A DNA stretch of 64,000 bases, from positions 2,976,001-3,040,000 of the forward strand of contig NZ_CP136995.1 of assembly GCF_033110285.1 (NCBI RefSeq), given 5' to 3'. Shown here one piece after another: positions 42,667 through 52,272 of the stretch (the first letter of the stretch is position 1; every line of letters starts with the position of its first letter). This DNA comes from Ottowia sp. SB7-C50 (GTDB lineage Bacteria > Pseudomonadota > Gammaproteobacteria > Burkholderiales > Burkholderiaceae_C). The notes under the pieces were generated by a model. It was not told the origin of the DNA. It did no database searches and saw only the letters and a program-made list of their open reading frames with translations. Both the position numbers and the translations under genes were made by a program.

Positions 42667-43419
42667 TCAGCCCGCCGCGCCGCGCCAGCGCGCCCAGCCC
42701 TGCGCGCGCAGTTCGCACGCCGGGCAGGCGCCGCAGCCATAGCCCCAGTCGTGGCGCACCGCGCGCTCGCCCAGGTAGCAGGTGTGCGTGTGTTCGACGA
42801 TCAGCTGCACCAGCGCATCACCGCCACCGTGCGCATCGGCCTGCTGCCCCAGCCCGTGTGCCAGCCGCCAGGTGTCGGCCTTGTCGATCCACATCAGCGG
42901 CGTGTCGATCAGGAAGCGCTGGTCCATGCCGAGCGACAGGGCCAGTTGCATGGCCTTCATGGTGTCGTCGCGGCAGTCGGGGTAACCGGAATAGTCGGTC
43001 TCGCACACGCCGGTGACGATGACGTCCAGCCCGCGCCGGTAGGCCAGCGCGCCGGCGAAGGTGAGGAACACCAGGTTGCGCCCCGGCACGAAGCTGTTGG
43101 GCAGGCCGCTGCGCTCCATGGCGAAGGCGACATCGCGCGTCAGCGAGGTGTCGCTGATCTGCCCCAGCACCGCCAGGTCGATCAGGTGGTCGTCGCCCAG
43201 CCGAGCGGCCCAGCCGGCAAAACGTGCGCGCAGTGCGCCCAGCACGGCCAGGCGCTGGTCCAGCTCGACGCGGTGGCGCTGGCCGTAGTCGAAGCCCATC
43301 GTTTCGACATGGGCGTAGCGCGTCAGCGCCTGGGCAAGGCAGGTGGTCGAATCCTGTCCGCCAGAAAACAGCACCAGGGCGCGGCGCTGGTGCATCGAGG
43401 GGCTGTGTGTTGTGGGCAT
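42667..43419 (-). CDS. queC: 7-cyano-7-deazaguanine synthase QueC
   Basis: This 250-residue enzyme makes preQ0, the precursor of queuosine in tRNA, from carboxy-deazaguanine with ATP and ammonia. It has the PP-loop [14 protein letters not shown] (19-32), the [16 protein letters not shown] segment, and zinc-binding Cys (HTHTCYLGE, then [12 protein letters not shown] near the C-terminus). The start may be at MPTTHSPS or at the second Met (MHQRRALV), eight codons later. It is convergent with the ABC transporter gene and follows the nitroreductase gene on the same strand. Confidence 0.94.
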   Translation of the reverse strand: MPTTHSPSMHQRRALVLFSGGQDSTTCLAQALTRYAHVETMGFDYGQRHRVELDQRLAVLGALRARFAGWAARLGDDHLIDLAVLGQISDTSLTRDVAFAMERSGLPNSFVPGRNLVFLTFAGALAYRRGLDVIVTGVCETDYSGYPDCRDDTMKAMQLALSLGMDQRFLIDTPLMWIDKADTWRLAHGLGQQADAHGGGDALVQLIVEHTHTCYLGERAVRHDWGYGCGACPACELRAQGWARWRGAAG

Positions 43420-43431
43420 GAAAAGTGGCCT

Positions 43432-43475
43432 CAGCGCTTTATCCGACAGCGCAGGTAGCTATATAAAAAATAGCA
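43432..43475. repeat. Dispersed AT-hairpin element, copy 15
   Basis: CAGCGCTTTATCCGACAGCG and CAGGTA are followed by the perfect core GCTAT-N7-ATAGC (43458-43474). It lies between the nitroreductase stop (43482) and the queC start (43419). Confidence 0.8.
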
Positions 43476-43481
43476 AATGAA

Positions 43482-44129
43482 TCAGGTAGCCAGCGTACTG
43501 ACGTACTGCGCTGCCACGGGCCGCAGGCGCACCGGCTTGGCCTTGATGACGGTGCCGATGTTGACAAAGCACAGCGCCTGTTCGTCGTCGGCCAGGCCGA
43601 ACAACGCGCGCAGCGGCGCCGACGACAGTGCCTTGCCGCTGGTGAGCGCGCCGCCAAAGCCCTGCGCGTGCGCCATCAGCAGCATGTTCTGCACCGCGCA
43701 GCCGGCCGAGACGATGCGCTCCTGTGGCTCGATCTCGGCGTCGTCGTCGCGCAGTCGCACCACGGCCAGCAGCAGCAGCGGCGAGCGGTAGGCCTTTTCG
43801 CGCGCCTGCGCGATCTGCTGCGGCGTGGCGGTGGCGTCGCGCTCGACCAGCGCGGTGGCAAACACGTCGGCCAGCCGATCGCGCGCGCCGGCCGGCACCA
43901 CGATGAAGCGCCAGGGCAGCAGTTCGTGGTGGTCGGGGGCGCTGGCGGCGGCGCCCAGGATGGCCTGCGCCTGCGCGGCGTCGGGGCCGGGATCGCCCAG
44001 CCGCTTGGGCAGGATGGTCTGGCGCGTGTGGATCAGCGCGTGGGCCAGTTCCACCACTTCGGGCGGACGCGGTTGGCCCAGCGCGGGCGAAAGGTCAGCC
44101 GGCTTTGCCGTCGATGCGGGGTCTTCCAT
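43482..44129 (-). CDS. Nitroreductase family flavoprotein
   Basis: This 215-residue protein matches the YdjA-like nitroreductase group: HTRQTILPKRLGDPG near the N-terminus, ILGAAASAPDHHELLPWRFI with the FMN-contacting region, and SAGCAVQNMLLMAHAQGFGG. A conserved C-terminal segment GLADDEQALCFVNIGT follows. These FMN enzymes reduce nitroaromatics or quinones with NAD(P)H. The first 35 bases of the gene overlap the last of nnrS, so the two are co-transcribed and probably translationally coupled. Confidence 0.88.
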   Translation of the reverse strand: MEDPASTAKPADLSPALGQPRPPEVVELAHALIHTRQTILPKRLGDPGPDAAQAQAILGAAASAPDHHELLPWRFIVVPAGARDRLADVFATALVERDATATPQQIAQAREKAYRSPLLLLAVVRLRDDDAEIEPQERIVSAGCAVQNMLLMAHAQGFGGALTSGKALSSAPLRALFGLADDEQALCFVNIGTVIKAKPVRLRPVAAQYVSTLAT

Positions 44130-45420
44130 ACCAGTTAGCGTAACGCAAGGCCCAGGCGGTGACGACCGCCGTCCACAGCAGCGCGGCCAGCGCCGTCCAG
44201 GCCAGCGGCATGCCCTGCACCGCCGCCACCAGCCGCACGCCGACGGCCACCTGCAGCGCCCAGAACAGCGCCCACACCACGTTGTCGGCCACCAGCGCGC
44301 GCCCGCTGTGCCCGCACGACACGCGCGTGACCATGGCGATCATGATCGAGCCGAGGAAACCCATGCCCAGCGCGTGCAGCGCGCCCAGGCCCAGCACCGG
44401 CCGCCCGGTCAGCAGCCACAGCCCTTGCGATGCCGCGCTGTACACCAGCGCCACGCCCAGCCATGCAAAGCCCACGTGCAGCATGGCCAGCAGGCGGATC
44501 TTCAGGCTCTGCACCACGCCCCACACCACGGCCAGCCACAGCAGCACGCCGCCGGCCGCCAGTTCGACCGCGATCACCAGCACCGTCCACAGCGGCCAGG
44601 CGCTGTCGGACGGCGCGGCGTGGTCGACCCACAGCGCCAGCACCTCGAACGCGGCCACGCCCAGCATCAGCCACAGCACCCAGAACGGCCGCCACAGCTC
44701 GATCATCGGCAGCACGTTGGCCGTGAAGAACGGGATCATGCGGTGCGCCACGCTGACGTACGTCACGACGATAAAGCCCCACAGCGCCGTGCGCACCATC
44801 AGCAGCGCCAGCGTGTCGTGGCCCGCCAGCACCGCCAGCGCGGTGCCCGCCAGGCACGCCACGCCGACCAGACCGCCGATGCCCACCGCGCGGGCGTGTA
44901 CGCGGTCTTGCACGGCGCTGGCGCCGATCAGTTGCCAGAACAGCGCCACCATCCAGCCCAGCCCGGCGCAGGCCAGCACCAGGCCGGCCAGTGCCAGCCC
45001 TGCGCCCAGATGCACGCCCGCCAGCCACACCAGCCACCCGCCCGCCTGCAGCAACAGCGGCCCCAGCAGGCGCGCGGCGGGCAGCGGCTCCACCCGCAGC
45101 CAGTTGGGCCCGGCGGTGAACAGAAAGCCCGAAAAGAACAGCGGCATGAAGCCGAACACCATCACCGCCGCGTGCGCCAGCGTGGGCGACAGCACATAGC
45201 CCAGGCCCAGCCAGCCACCCACCCGGTCGGCCTGCACCAGCAGCCACCACACGCTGGCCGCGACCAGCACCACCATCGCCAGCAAAAAGCCCAGCCGGTG
45301 CGGCGCCGCCAGCAGCGTGCGCAGCTGCCATGGGCCGGTGACCGGCGCGGGCCGCGGGGCGCGGGCCGGCGCGGCTGGCGGCTGCGGCTGGATGGGAACG
45401 GAAGGCTTGACGTCGGGCAC
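44095..45420 (-). CDS. nnrS: NnrS family haem-copper membrane protein
   Basis: This 441-residue protein is very hydrophobic, with about twelve membrane segments and the NnrS signatures FGFMPLFFSGFLFTAGPNWL (about 88-107), TYVSVAHRMIPFF and LHALGMGFLGSIMIAM followed by THVS-like TRVSCGHSGR. Family members bind haem and copper, are expressed under nitric-oxide stress, and protect iron-sulfur metabolism. An FNR/DNR-like box lies 50 to 63 bases upstream of the ATG, consistent with such regulation. The gene overlaps the nitroreductase start downstream by 35 bases. Confidence 0.92.
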   Translation of the reverse strand: MPDVKPSVPIQPQPPAAPARAPRPAPVTGPWQLRTLLAAPHRLGFLLAMVVLVAASVWWLLVQADRVGGWLGLGYVLSPTLAHAAVMVFGFMPLFFSGFLFTAGPNWLRVEPLPAARLLGPLLLQAGGWLVWLAGVHLGAGLALAGLVLACAGLGWMVALFWQLIGASAVQDRVHARAVGIGGLVGVACLAGTALAVLAGHDTLALLMVRTALWGFIVVTYVSVAHRMIPFFTANVLPMIELWRPFWVLWLMLGVAAFEVLALWVDHAAPSDSAWPLWTVLVIAVELAAGGVLLWLAVVWGVVQSLKIRLLAMLHVGFAWLGVALVYSAASQGLWLLTGRPVLGLGALHALGMGFLGSIMIAMVTRVSCGHSGRALVADNVVWALFWALQVAVGVRLVAAVQGMPLAWTALAALLWTAVVTAWALRYANWYGRPRIDGKAG

Positions 45421-45469
45421 TGCAAACTCCTGGACGCCCCCATTTCAATCGAACGGCGCCGACCTTGCC

Positions 45470-45483
45470 ATGAACCAGGTCAA
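45470..45483. promoter_or_regulatory. FNR/DNR-like box upstream of nnrS
   Basis: On the minus strand TTGAC-CTGG-TTCAT resembles the TTGAT-N4-ATCAA consensus; the first half-site is good, the second weaker. It is centred about 56 bases before the nnrS ATG. NnrS genes are typically controlled by NNR/FNR-type regulators, which supports the call. Confidence 0.45.
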
Positions 45484-45499
45484 CGCAGGGCGCCGCCCG

Positions 45500-46362
45500 T
45501 CACGGCAGCCAGCCGGTGGCGACGTTCGAGAAGGTCAGCGACCACGGCGTGGCGGTGTTCGTCATGGCCGCGACGAAAGCGAAGCCGGTGTTGTCGTTCA
45601 ACGCGCGCCAGCGGCCGAGGTAGGGCGACGGCTGGCCTGCCGCGACCAGGCGCATGAAGGGCTGGTTCCACGCGAGCGGCGGGTAGTCGGTGTCACCCGT
45701 TCGCCCGCCGACAGCAGCTGGCCCGATGCGCTGTCGCTGATGCGGTAGCGCATGCGCCCCGCGTCGGCTTCGAGCCGCACGTGGTACGACACGCGATCCA
45801 CCAGCCCGACGCGGTCGTGCGCGCACTTGACGGCCGAGATGTCGTCCACCGCGCCGCGGCCCGACACGCGCGATTCAAAGTACACGCCCACGTCCTGCGG
45901 GTGCGCGCAGTCCCACAGACCGCCGTCGCGGCCCAGAAAGATCATCTTGCCCTCGACCCCGGTCGGCGCGGTGCCGCTGCTGATCGGGTCGGGGTATTGG
46001 GCAAAGCGCAGGCCCAGCGGCAGGTGCTGGCCCTGGTGCGCAAAGTAGTTCACCGAGCGCAGATCAAAGCTGACCCACTGCGTCGCCTGGCCTGCGGCTG
46101 GCGCGCCGGAATCACCGATGTACGCCAGATCAGGGCGCCCGCCGGTGCCTGTCACGGCACGCGCGCCGTCGCGCTGGATGTAGGCGTGCTGGCCGTCGAA
46201 GCCCAGTTCCACCGTGTGCGCCGCGCCAAAGGCTTGCAGCCGCTGTGCATCCACCCAGGCGCTGGCGTCGACTGGGCCGGGCGCGCCGCCGCCGCCGCCA
46301 CATCCGGCCAGCGCCAGCGCCGCCATCCACCCCGAGCCGAGCCAGCGAAGCCGCGCCGACAT
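45500..46362 (-). pseudogene. Lipoprotein of unknown function, frameshifted
   Basis: This would encode a 287-residue lipoprotein (MSARLRWLGSGWMAALALAG, lipid Cys next) with a beta-rich domain. The reading frame breaks near 45696-45698: upstream codons end in SASGQLLSAGER, after which the frame that looks right (GDTDYPPLAWNQPFMRLVAA) is shifted by one base. Adding one base to the CCC run (GGG on the coding strand) restores a continuous protein ending SNVATGWLP. It is therefore either a recent pseudogene or a single-base sequencing error. I recognise no family. It lies 42 bases downstream of nrdJ on the same strand. Confidence 0.7.
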
Positions 46363-46404
46363 GGTCAACGCCGCTTCGCCGAAGCGAGTAAGCGACCCTT
46401 CATG

Positions 46405-49400
46405 TCACCCGCAGCTGCCCACAAACCCGCAGTGCGTGCAATAGTCGCAGCCGTCCTTGCGGATCATGGCGTGGGCGCCGCATTCGGGGCATTTCTTGCC
46501 GGCCATGACGCCGGGCGCCACCGCGGCGGCCGAATCGACGGCGGGCTCGTTCACCGGCAGTTCGTCGGCGTCGAACAGATCGCCCTGCGCCGCCAGCGCG
46601 CGGCGCGCGATGAGGCTTTCGATGGCGTAGCCGATGGCCGCCACTTCGCTGTCGTGCCAGCGCGGCACGTGCGTGCCGTCGGCTTTTTCGTAGGTGCCCA
46701 GGCGCACCGGGCCGCGGTCCCAGGTCACCTTGCGCATGTCGGACAGCGCGCGATCGAGGAAGCCGCCGCGTGCGGCCAGGCTCAGCATGCGCATGGTGGC
46801 GGTGATCCACTGCTGCGATTCGCCGCTCTGCCCCACGGGCATGAAGAATTCGATGGCGCGCTCGACCGTGCCCTTGCCGTCGGCCGTGGGCACGGGCAGG
46901 AAGGTGACGATCAGGTACAGGCGCTGCTGCCCGTCGCTGGTCCAGTATTCGATCTTCTCGGCCACGGCCGGCAGTCCGCCGGCCGGGCGCTTCTCGATCA
47001 CGCTGCGCATCGGGTCGTACGGCACGGCCGGCGTGGGCGCCGGGGCGCTGGAAGCGGGCGCCGGCTCGTCTTTCTTGACGGGGGTTGTTTCGAGCACCGC
47101 GCCCAGGATGCTGTTGGGCCGGTAGGTGGCCAGGCCCTTCAGGCCCGCCGTCCACGCCTGGCGGTACAGGTCCTTGAAGTCCTCGTACGGATAGTCCTCG
47201 GGAATGTTGACGGTCTTGCTGATGCTGGTGTCCACGAAGGGCTGCACGGCCTGCATCATGGCGACGTGTTCCTGCGCCGTCATCTCCAGCGCGTTGACGA
47301 AGTATTCGGGCAGCTTGCCCGCGTCATCCGGCGTTACCGTGCTATCGATCAAGGAGCGGTACAGGCGGAAGGCGTGGTCCTCGACGGTGTAGCTGCTCTT
47401 GCTGCCGTCGGCTTCGCGCTTGTTGCGCTTGTAGCCCCAGCTGAAGGCCGGCTCAATGCCGTTGGAGGCGTTGTCGGCAAAGGCCAGGCTGACGGTGCCG
47501 GTGGGCGCAATCGACAGCAGGTGGCTGTTGCGGATGCCGTGCTGGCGAATGGCGGCCTGCAGGTCGTCCGGCAGACGGCTGGCAAAGGTGCCGGGCGCCA
47601 GGTAGCCGTCGGCGTTGAACTTGGGGAAAGCGCCCTTTTCCTTGGCCAGCTCGACCGATGCGCGGTAAGCGGCGTCGCGCATGCGGCGGGCGATCTGCGT
47701 CGCCATGTCGCGGCCTTCGGCGCGGTCGTAGCGCAGCTTCAGCATCGTCAGCGTGTTGCCCAGCCCCGTGAAGCCGACGCCAATGCGGCGCTTGGCCGCG
47801 CTTTCGGCGCGCTGCTGCTCCAGCGGCCAGAAGGTGACGTCCAGCACGTTGTCGAGCGCGCGCACCTGCGTGGCCACCACCTGCTCGAAGCGCTCGAAGT
47901 CGAACGCCGGTTCGCCGCCCGCGCCGAACGGGTTCTGCACGAAGTTCGTCAGGATGATGGGGCCCAGGTCGCAGCAGCCGTAGGGCGGCAACGGCTGTTC
48001 GCCGCATTGCCCCGTCACCAGCCCATTGAAAATCACCGCGTTGCCATCCGGCTGGGTCGTGTCAAACACCGCTTCGCGCCCGATGGCAACGATCTCGGCA
48101 ATGCGGCTCACTGCGCGCTGGGTCTTGTAAAGGACTTTGTCAGCAACCCAGGCCTGGTACTTCGCAGTCTTGTGTGGCAGCAGAAAACCCACTTCCTGCA
48201 TGAAGCGCTCGCGCGATTGCCCGTCGATGATCAGTTCGTATTGCGCCTGACACGGGTAGTCGCTGTGGCCGCCTTTGCCATCGGGCATGGACTTGATCTG
48301 AGCACGCCGACGCAAACGCAAACGGGCATGTATACCCAAGTTCGCCAAGACCACCTGCACGTCTTTGAGCAGCGCCGGATAGCTTGAACTCAGCCTGATT
48401 GAGCAGCTTTGGCTGTTGCCAGACACATTCACAGTGCCGTCTGTCTGAAACAGTGCGCGCAGATAGCCTTTGACGCAGGCTTCGTTGCCCTGCCATACGA
48501 CCTCGGGCACGCGCAGCTTGGTTTCTCGCGTGAAGCCCAAAGCCGCGAGCGCGCGTGCCAGCAGCACCGAACGGATAAACACGTGTTGGCGCTCGACCAC
48601 AGCCACAGGCGCGGCCCGGTATTGCCGCGGCCTCGCTGACAAGCCGGCAATCAAGCCATTGACGATGCCGGTGACGCGTTCAGCCAGCACACGTTCCTCG
48701 TTCCAGAGGTTGATGCAGGCAGCTTCCTGACCCTTGCCACGATGGGTGAAATGTCCGTCGCCAGTGATCAAGCCGAGCAGCAGACCCAGTTCCTCGCTGC
48801 CTTGCTGACCAAACTGCCCCTTGCCCGATTGCACCCACAGTTCATCGCCCACTTGCAAGTCGGACAGCTTGATCTTGCCGCGCGCGGTGTAGAAATCGTG
48901 CCAGGCGGTGGCCTTGATTTCGTATCCATCTTCGGTGGTGACCCTAAACACCTCCGCGTCGCGACTGGTCATGAAGGCCGGTTTCGCGGGTCGAGTCGTC
49001 ATGCCAGGCGCCGGCTCGGCCAGCGAGCGTCCATCCACAGTCACCTGCAAATTGGCACCGCTTTCGTACAGATCGCCGATACGAACCAGCCCATGTTGCG
49101 TCGCCAGGCGCGTATCGGCGGTCACGCACGGGTTGGTCGCCTCGATCTTCTCGCAGTAGTTCAGGTTGTTGTCGCGCCCGATCTGGTCGAGGAACAGGAT
49201 GCCCGGCTCGGCGAAGTCGTAGGTGGACTTCATGATGGTGTCCCACAGCTCGCGCGCGGGCAGCTTGCGGTACACCCACAGGCCGTCGGCGCGCTGGTAG
49301 CCGCCCTTGTCCAGCACTTTCTGGCCGGGCTTGGCCTTGTGCACCAGTTCCCAGTCGGCGCCTTCGGCCACGGCTTTCATGAAGGCGTCGCTGACGCCGA

Positions 49401-50019
49401 CCGAAACGTTGAAGTTGTTCCAGCGCCCGGGCGTGCGCTTGGCGGTGATGAATTCGATGACGTCCGGGTGGTCGATGCGCAGCACGCCCATCTGCGCGCC
49501 GCGCCGCGCGCCGGCGCTTTCGACCGTGGAGCAGCTCTGGTCGAACACGTTCATGTAGCTGCACGGGCCGCTGGCGATGCTGTGCGTGCCCTTCACATCG
49601 GCACCCTTGGGGCGGATGCGCGAGAAGTCGTAGCCGACGCCGCCGCCGCGCCGCATGGTTTCGGCCGATTCGCGCAGGGCTTCGTAGATGCCGGGGTAGC
49701 CGTCGGCGTCCACGCCCTGGATGGCGTCGCCCACCGGCTGCACGAAGCAGTTGATGAGCGTGGCCTGGATGTCGGTGCCGGCCGCGCTCATGATGCGGCC
49801 GGCGCCAATGGCGCCCGCCCACAGGTTGGACAGGAACTTTTGTTCCCATTCGGCGCGCAGTTCGGGCTTTTCGACGCTGGCCAGGGCGCGCGCCACGCGG
49901 CCGTAGAGCTGCTCTAGGCTCGTTTCGCCGGGCTTGAAGTACTTTTCGGCCAGCACGTCGCGGCTGATGGGCTGGACATCGGCCGCTTGGGGCGCGGCCG
50001 GCAGGGAATCTCGTTTCAT
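46405..50019 (-). CDS. nrdJ: Adenosylcobalamin-dependent ribonucleotide reductase NrdJ with intein
   Basis: This 1204-residue precursor yields a class II ribonucleotide reductase of about 830 residues after protein splicing. The enzyme makes deoxynucleotides using a radical from adenosylcobalamin and needs no oxygen. Host motifs include [32 protein letters not shown] (the radical Cys region), [20 protein letters not shown], and a Cys-rich zinc-ribbon-like tail (CPECGAHAM...CDYCTHCGF). A 374-residue intein (residues 298-671) splits NP from CGEQ. The enzyme is inactive until the intein is removed. No cobalamin riboswitch is evident upstream. Confidence 0.95.
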   Translation of the reverse strand: MKRDSLPAAPQAADVQPISRDVLAEKYFKPGETSLEQLYGRVARALASVEKPELRAEWEQKFLSNLWAGAIGAGRIMSAAGTDIQATLINCFVQPVGDAIQGVDADGYPGIYEALRESAETMRRGGGVGYDFSRIRPKGADVKGTHSIASGPCSYMNVFDQSCSTVESAGARRGAQMGVLRIDHPDVIEFITAKRTPGRWNNFNVSVGVSDAFMKAVAEGADWELVHKAKPGQKVLDKGGYQRADGLWVYRKLPARELWDTIMKSTYDFAEPGILFLDQIGRDNNLNYCEKIEATNPCVTADTRLATQHGLVRIGDLYESGANLQVTVDGRSLAEPAPGMTTRPAKPAFMTSRDAEVFRVTTEDGYEIKATAWHDFYTARGKIKLSDLQVGDELWVQSGKGQFGQQGSEELGLLLGLITGDGHFTHRGKGQEAACINLWNEERVLAERVTGIVNGLIAGLSARPRQYRAAPVAVVERQHVFIRSVLLARALAALGFTRETKLRVPEVVWQGNEACVKGYLRALFQTDGTVNVSGNSQSCSIRLSSSYPALLKDVQVVLANLGIHARLRLRRRAQIKSMPDGKGGHSDYPCQAQYELIIDGQSRERFMQEVGFLLPHKTAKYQAWVADKVLYKTQRAVSRIAEIVAIGREAVFDTTQPDGNAVIFNGLVTGQCGEQPLPPYGCCDLGPIILTNFVQNPFGAGGEPAFDFERFEQVVATQVRALDNVLDVTFWPLEQQRAESAAKRRIGVGFTGLGNTLTMLKLRYDRAEGRDMATQIARRMRDAAYRASVELAKEKGAFPKFNADGYLAPGTFASRLPDDLQAAIRQHGIRNSHLLSIAPTGTVSLAFADNASNGIEPAFSWGYKRNKREADGSKSSYTVEDHAFRLYRSLIDSTVTPDDAGKLPEYFVNALEMTAQEHVAMMQAVQPFVDTSISKTVNIPEDYPYEDFKDLYRQAWTAGLKGLATYRPNSILGAVLETTPVKKDEPAPASSAPAPTPAVPYDPMRSVIEKRPAGGLPAVAEKIEYWTSDGQQRLYLIVTFLPVPTADGKGTVERAIEFFMPVGQSGESQQWITATMRMLSLAARGGFLDRALSDMRKVTWDRGPVRLGTYEKADGTHVPRWHDSEVAAIGYAIESLIARRALAAQGDLFDADELPVNEPAVDSAAAVAPGVMAGKKCPECGAHAMIRKDGCDYCTHCGFVGSCG
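48007..49128 (-). mobile_element. Intein with LAGLIDADG homing endonuclease inside nrdJ
   Basis: The intein is 374 residues, from Cys1 ([20 protein letters not shown]) to Gln374, followed by the extein Cys. Block B is TAWHDFY (about 74-80). Two LAGLIDADG motifs are present: [10 protein letters not shown] (116-125) and [10 protein letters not shown] (222-231), so the homing endonuclease may be active. The C-terminal block is [11 protein letters not shown]...NGLVTGQ: the usual His-Asn pair before the +1 residue is replaced by Gly-Gln. GC content is visibly lower than in the flanking extein. Insertion is directly before the catalytic thiyl-radical Cys. Confidence 0.93.
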
Positions 50020-50136
50020 GGGGGGTCACTCCGCAGTCGACGCTGCCGGGGATGCGCACGCACGCGGCAGCCAATGCGCCATTCTTGCATCGTGCGGGCC
50101 TGAAAAGCCGATGGGCGTTTGTGATAGGGACACTCG

Positions 50137-50193
50137 ATTGCTATCTCAACAATAGCTACCATTGCTTGCCAGACAAGCGCCAGAGGTCATTTT
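50137..50193. repeat. Dispersed AT-hairpin element, copy 16
   Basis: The perfect core GCTAT-N7-ATAGC (50140-50156) is followed by TTGCTTGCCAGACAAGCGCC and AGAGGTCATTTTG. It lies in the 269-base gap between nrdJ (start 50019) and sdaA (stop 50289), where no gene is seen. Confidence 0.8.
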
Positions 50194-50288
50194 GTTGACC
50201 CTAAAAATGCGGGTTGCGCGATTCCGGCAAAACCCTTGGTTCCGCCTGACCCATCGCCCCCGATCCCCTGGCCGGCCCACCGCACGCG

Positions 50289-51668
50289 TCAGCACTCGGT
50301 AAACGCCACCGCCAGCCCGCCGCGCGAGGTTTCCTTGTACTTGTCCAGCATGTCGTGCCCGGTGTCGCGCAGCGTGCGAATGGCCGCGTCCAGGCTGACC
50401 TTGTGCGTGCCGTCGCCCGCCAGCGCCAGTTGCGCGGCGTTGATGGCCTTCACGGCGGCCATGGCATTGCGCTCGATGCAGGGCACCTGCACCAGGCCGC
50501 CGATGGGGTCGCAGGTCAGGCCCAGGTTGTGTTCGAGGCCGATTTCGGCGGCGTTCTCGACCTGCTCGGGCGTGCCGCCCAGCACCTGCGCCAGCCCCGC
50601 CGCCGCCATGGCGCAGGCCGACCCGACCTCGCCCTGGCAACCCACCTCCGCGCCCGAAATCGACGCATTGCGCTTGAGCAGCACGCCAATCGCGGTGGCC
50701 GCCAGCAGGAAGTCGACCACGTCGTCGTCGTGCGCCCCGCGCTGAAAGTCCATGAAGTAATGCAGCACCGCCGGCACGATGCCGGCCGCGCCGTTGGTGG
50801 GCGCGGTGACCACGCGGCCGCCGGCGGCGTTTTCCTCGTTCACCGCCAGCGCGTACAGATTGACCCAGTCCATGGCGGCAAAGGTCTGCGTGATGAGGTT
50901 GGGGCGGGCGTCGCGCGCGTTGAGCTTGCGGTGCATGGCGGGCGCGCGACGGGCCACCTGCAGGCCGCCCGGCAGCACGCCTTCTTGCGTCAGCCCGCGC
51001 GCCACGCAGGCCTTCATGGCCTGCCAGATGGCCAGCAGGGCGGTGCGCGTGTCAGCGTCGGAGCGCCAGGCGCGCTCGTTGCGGCGCACCAGATCGGCCA
51101 CGCGCAGCCCGTGCTGGCGGCACAGCGCCAGCAGTTGCTCGCCCGATTCGTAGCCGAATTCGACCGCCACAGGCGCGCCGCCCGCCTGCCCCGCCGCAGC
51201 CTGCGCCTCGTCGACGATGAAACCGCCGCCGACCGAGTAGTAGGTGTTTTCGGCCAGCACGCCCGCGTCGCCGTGCAGCGTCAGGCGCAGCGCATTGGGG
51301 TGCCACGGCAGGTTGGCGGGCACGAACTGCAGGTCGCGCTGCCACTCAAACGGCACTGCGTGCGCGCCGGCCAGCGGCAGACGCGCATCGATCTGCACCG
51401 CATCGACGGCCTGGGCCATCGCGTCGGGGTCGACGCTATCGGGCGCCATGCCCATCAGCCCGGCGATCACGGCCCGGTCGGTGCCGTGGCCGATGCCCGT
51501 GGCCGCCAGCGAGCCGTACAGCCGTATCTGCACGCGCTGCGCCGCAGACAGCAGCCCGGCCTGCGCGGCGGCCTGCACGAACGCCCCGCCCGCGCGCATC
51601 GGCCCCACGGTATGCGAACTGGAGGGGCCGATGCCGATCTTGAACAAATCGAGCGCGCTGACGGTCAT
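50289..51668 (-). CDS. sdaA: L-serine ammonia-lyase (iron-sulfur type)
   Basis: This 459-residue enzyme deaminates serine to pyruvate. It is the single-chain type with an N-terminal beta domain (SALDLFKIGIGPSSSHTVGP, residues 3-22) and a C-terminal alpha domain that holds the 4Fe-4S cluster; candidate cluster Cys are in SGAEVGCQGEVGSACAMAAA, LTCDPIGGLVQVPCIERN and the final TEC. The length and motifs match the SdaA/SdaB family. The start MTVSALDL is natural. It is divergent from the exported hypothetical gene downstream of it in coordinate order. Confidence 0.95.
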   Translation of the reverse strand: MTVSALDLFKIGIGPSSSHTVGPMRAGGAFVQAAAQAGLLSAAQRVQIRLYGSLAATGIGHGTDRAVIAGLMGMAPDSVDPDAMAQAVDAVQIDARLPLAGAHAVPFEWQRDLQFVPANLPWHPNALRLTLHGDAGVLAENTYYSVGGGFIVDEAQAAAGQAGGAPVAVEFGYESGEQLLALCRQHGLRVADLVRRNERAWRSDADTRTALLAIWQAMKACVARGLTQEGVLPGGLQVARRAPAMHRKLNARDARPNLITQTFAAMDWVNLYALAVNEENAAGGRVVTAPTNGAAGIVPAVLHYFMDFQRGAHDDDVVDFLLAATAIGVLLKRNASISGAEVGCQGEVGSACAMAAAGLAQVLGGTPEQVENAAEIGLEHNLGLTCDPIGGLVQVPCIERNAMAAVKAINAAQLALAGDGTHKVSLDAAIRTLRDTGHDMLDKYKETSRGGLAVAFTEC

Positions 51669-51790
51669 GGCAAGGGTATGGGCGAGGGTGTTGCCACAGT
51701 CTACGCGGCACGCGACAAGGCTGCCGCAAGCCTGCCGCGTAAAATGGCGCCTTCACCCCGAACCGTTTCAACAGCCTCTGGACAGATACC

Positions 51791-52198
51791 ATGAACCGCT
51801 GCTCGAAATCCCCATTTGCTTCTTTTTTAATGGCGTCTTGCGCTTTTCTGGCGCCGGCTGCGGCGCTATTTCCGCTGCAGGCGCAGGCGCAGCGCCTGTT
51901 TCCGCAGAAGGTTGAGCGAGGCAGCATCACCTTCACCGGCACGCACGACGTGGTGCTGAACGACAAGCGTGAACGCCTGGCGCCGGGGGCCATCGTGCGC
52001 ACCGAGCGCAACACCATCGCGCTGACCGGCTCGCTGCGCGGCAAGACCTTCACCGCCAATTACCTGCGCGACCCGGCCCATCTGGTGCGCGAAGTCTGGC
52101 TGCTGACGCCTGCCGAGGCCGAGCGGCCGCTGCGCCCGCGCCTGGGCGTCACGGCCACGCCCGACACGCCGGCCGATCCGCTGATCTACCGCAACTGA
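51791..52198 (+). CDS. Exported protein of unknown function
   Basis: This 135-residue protein has a signal peptide ([20 protein letters not shown]...QAQAQ) and a short mature domain: [40 protein letters not shown] and [17 protein letters not shown]. No named family is recognised, although similar small exported proteins are common in Burkholderiales. Part of the signal peptide (codons 9-23) is encoded by AT-rich sequence resembling the dispersed repeat, which may have supplied it. It lies 74 bases before miaB. Confidence 0.65.
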   Translation: MNRCSKSPFASFLMASCAFLAPAAALFPLQAQAQRLFPQKVERGSITFTGTHDVVLNDKRERLAPGAIVRTERNTIALTGSLRGKTFTANYLRDPAHLVREVWLLTPAEAERPLRPRLGVTATPDTPADPLIYRN

Positions 52199-52272
52199 AA
52201 GCCGCCTGGGCGCCGCCCGGCCCGCCGCGCGGGCGTGGGCCTCCTTTCACTCTTTCCCCCCGGAGACACGCC

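Noticed and set aside
45781..48387. An 868-codon frame opposite nrdJ and the lipoprotein gene
   Set aside because: Antisense shadow; composition typical of GC-rich complementary frames.
50020..50288. Possible cobalamin riboswitch upstream of the B12-dependent nrdJ
   Set aside because: No B12-box-like sequence or typical fold was visible; the gap is filled largely by an AT-hairpin repeat.
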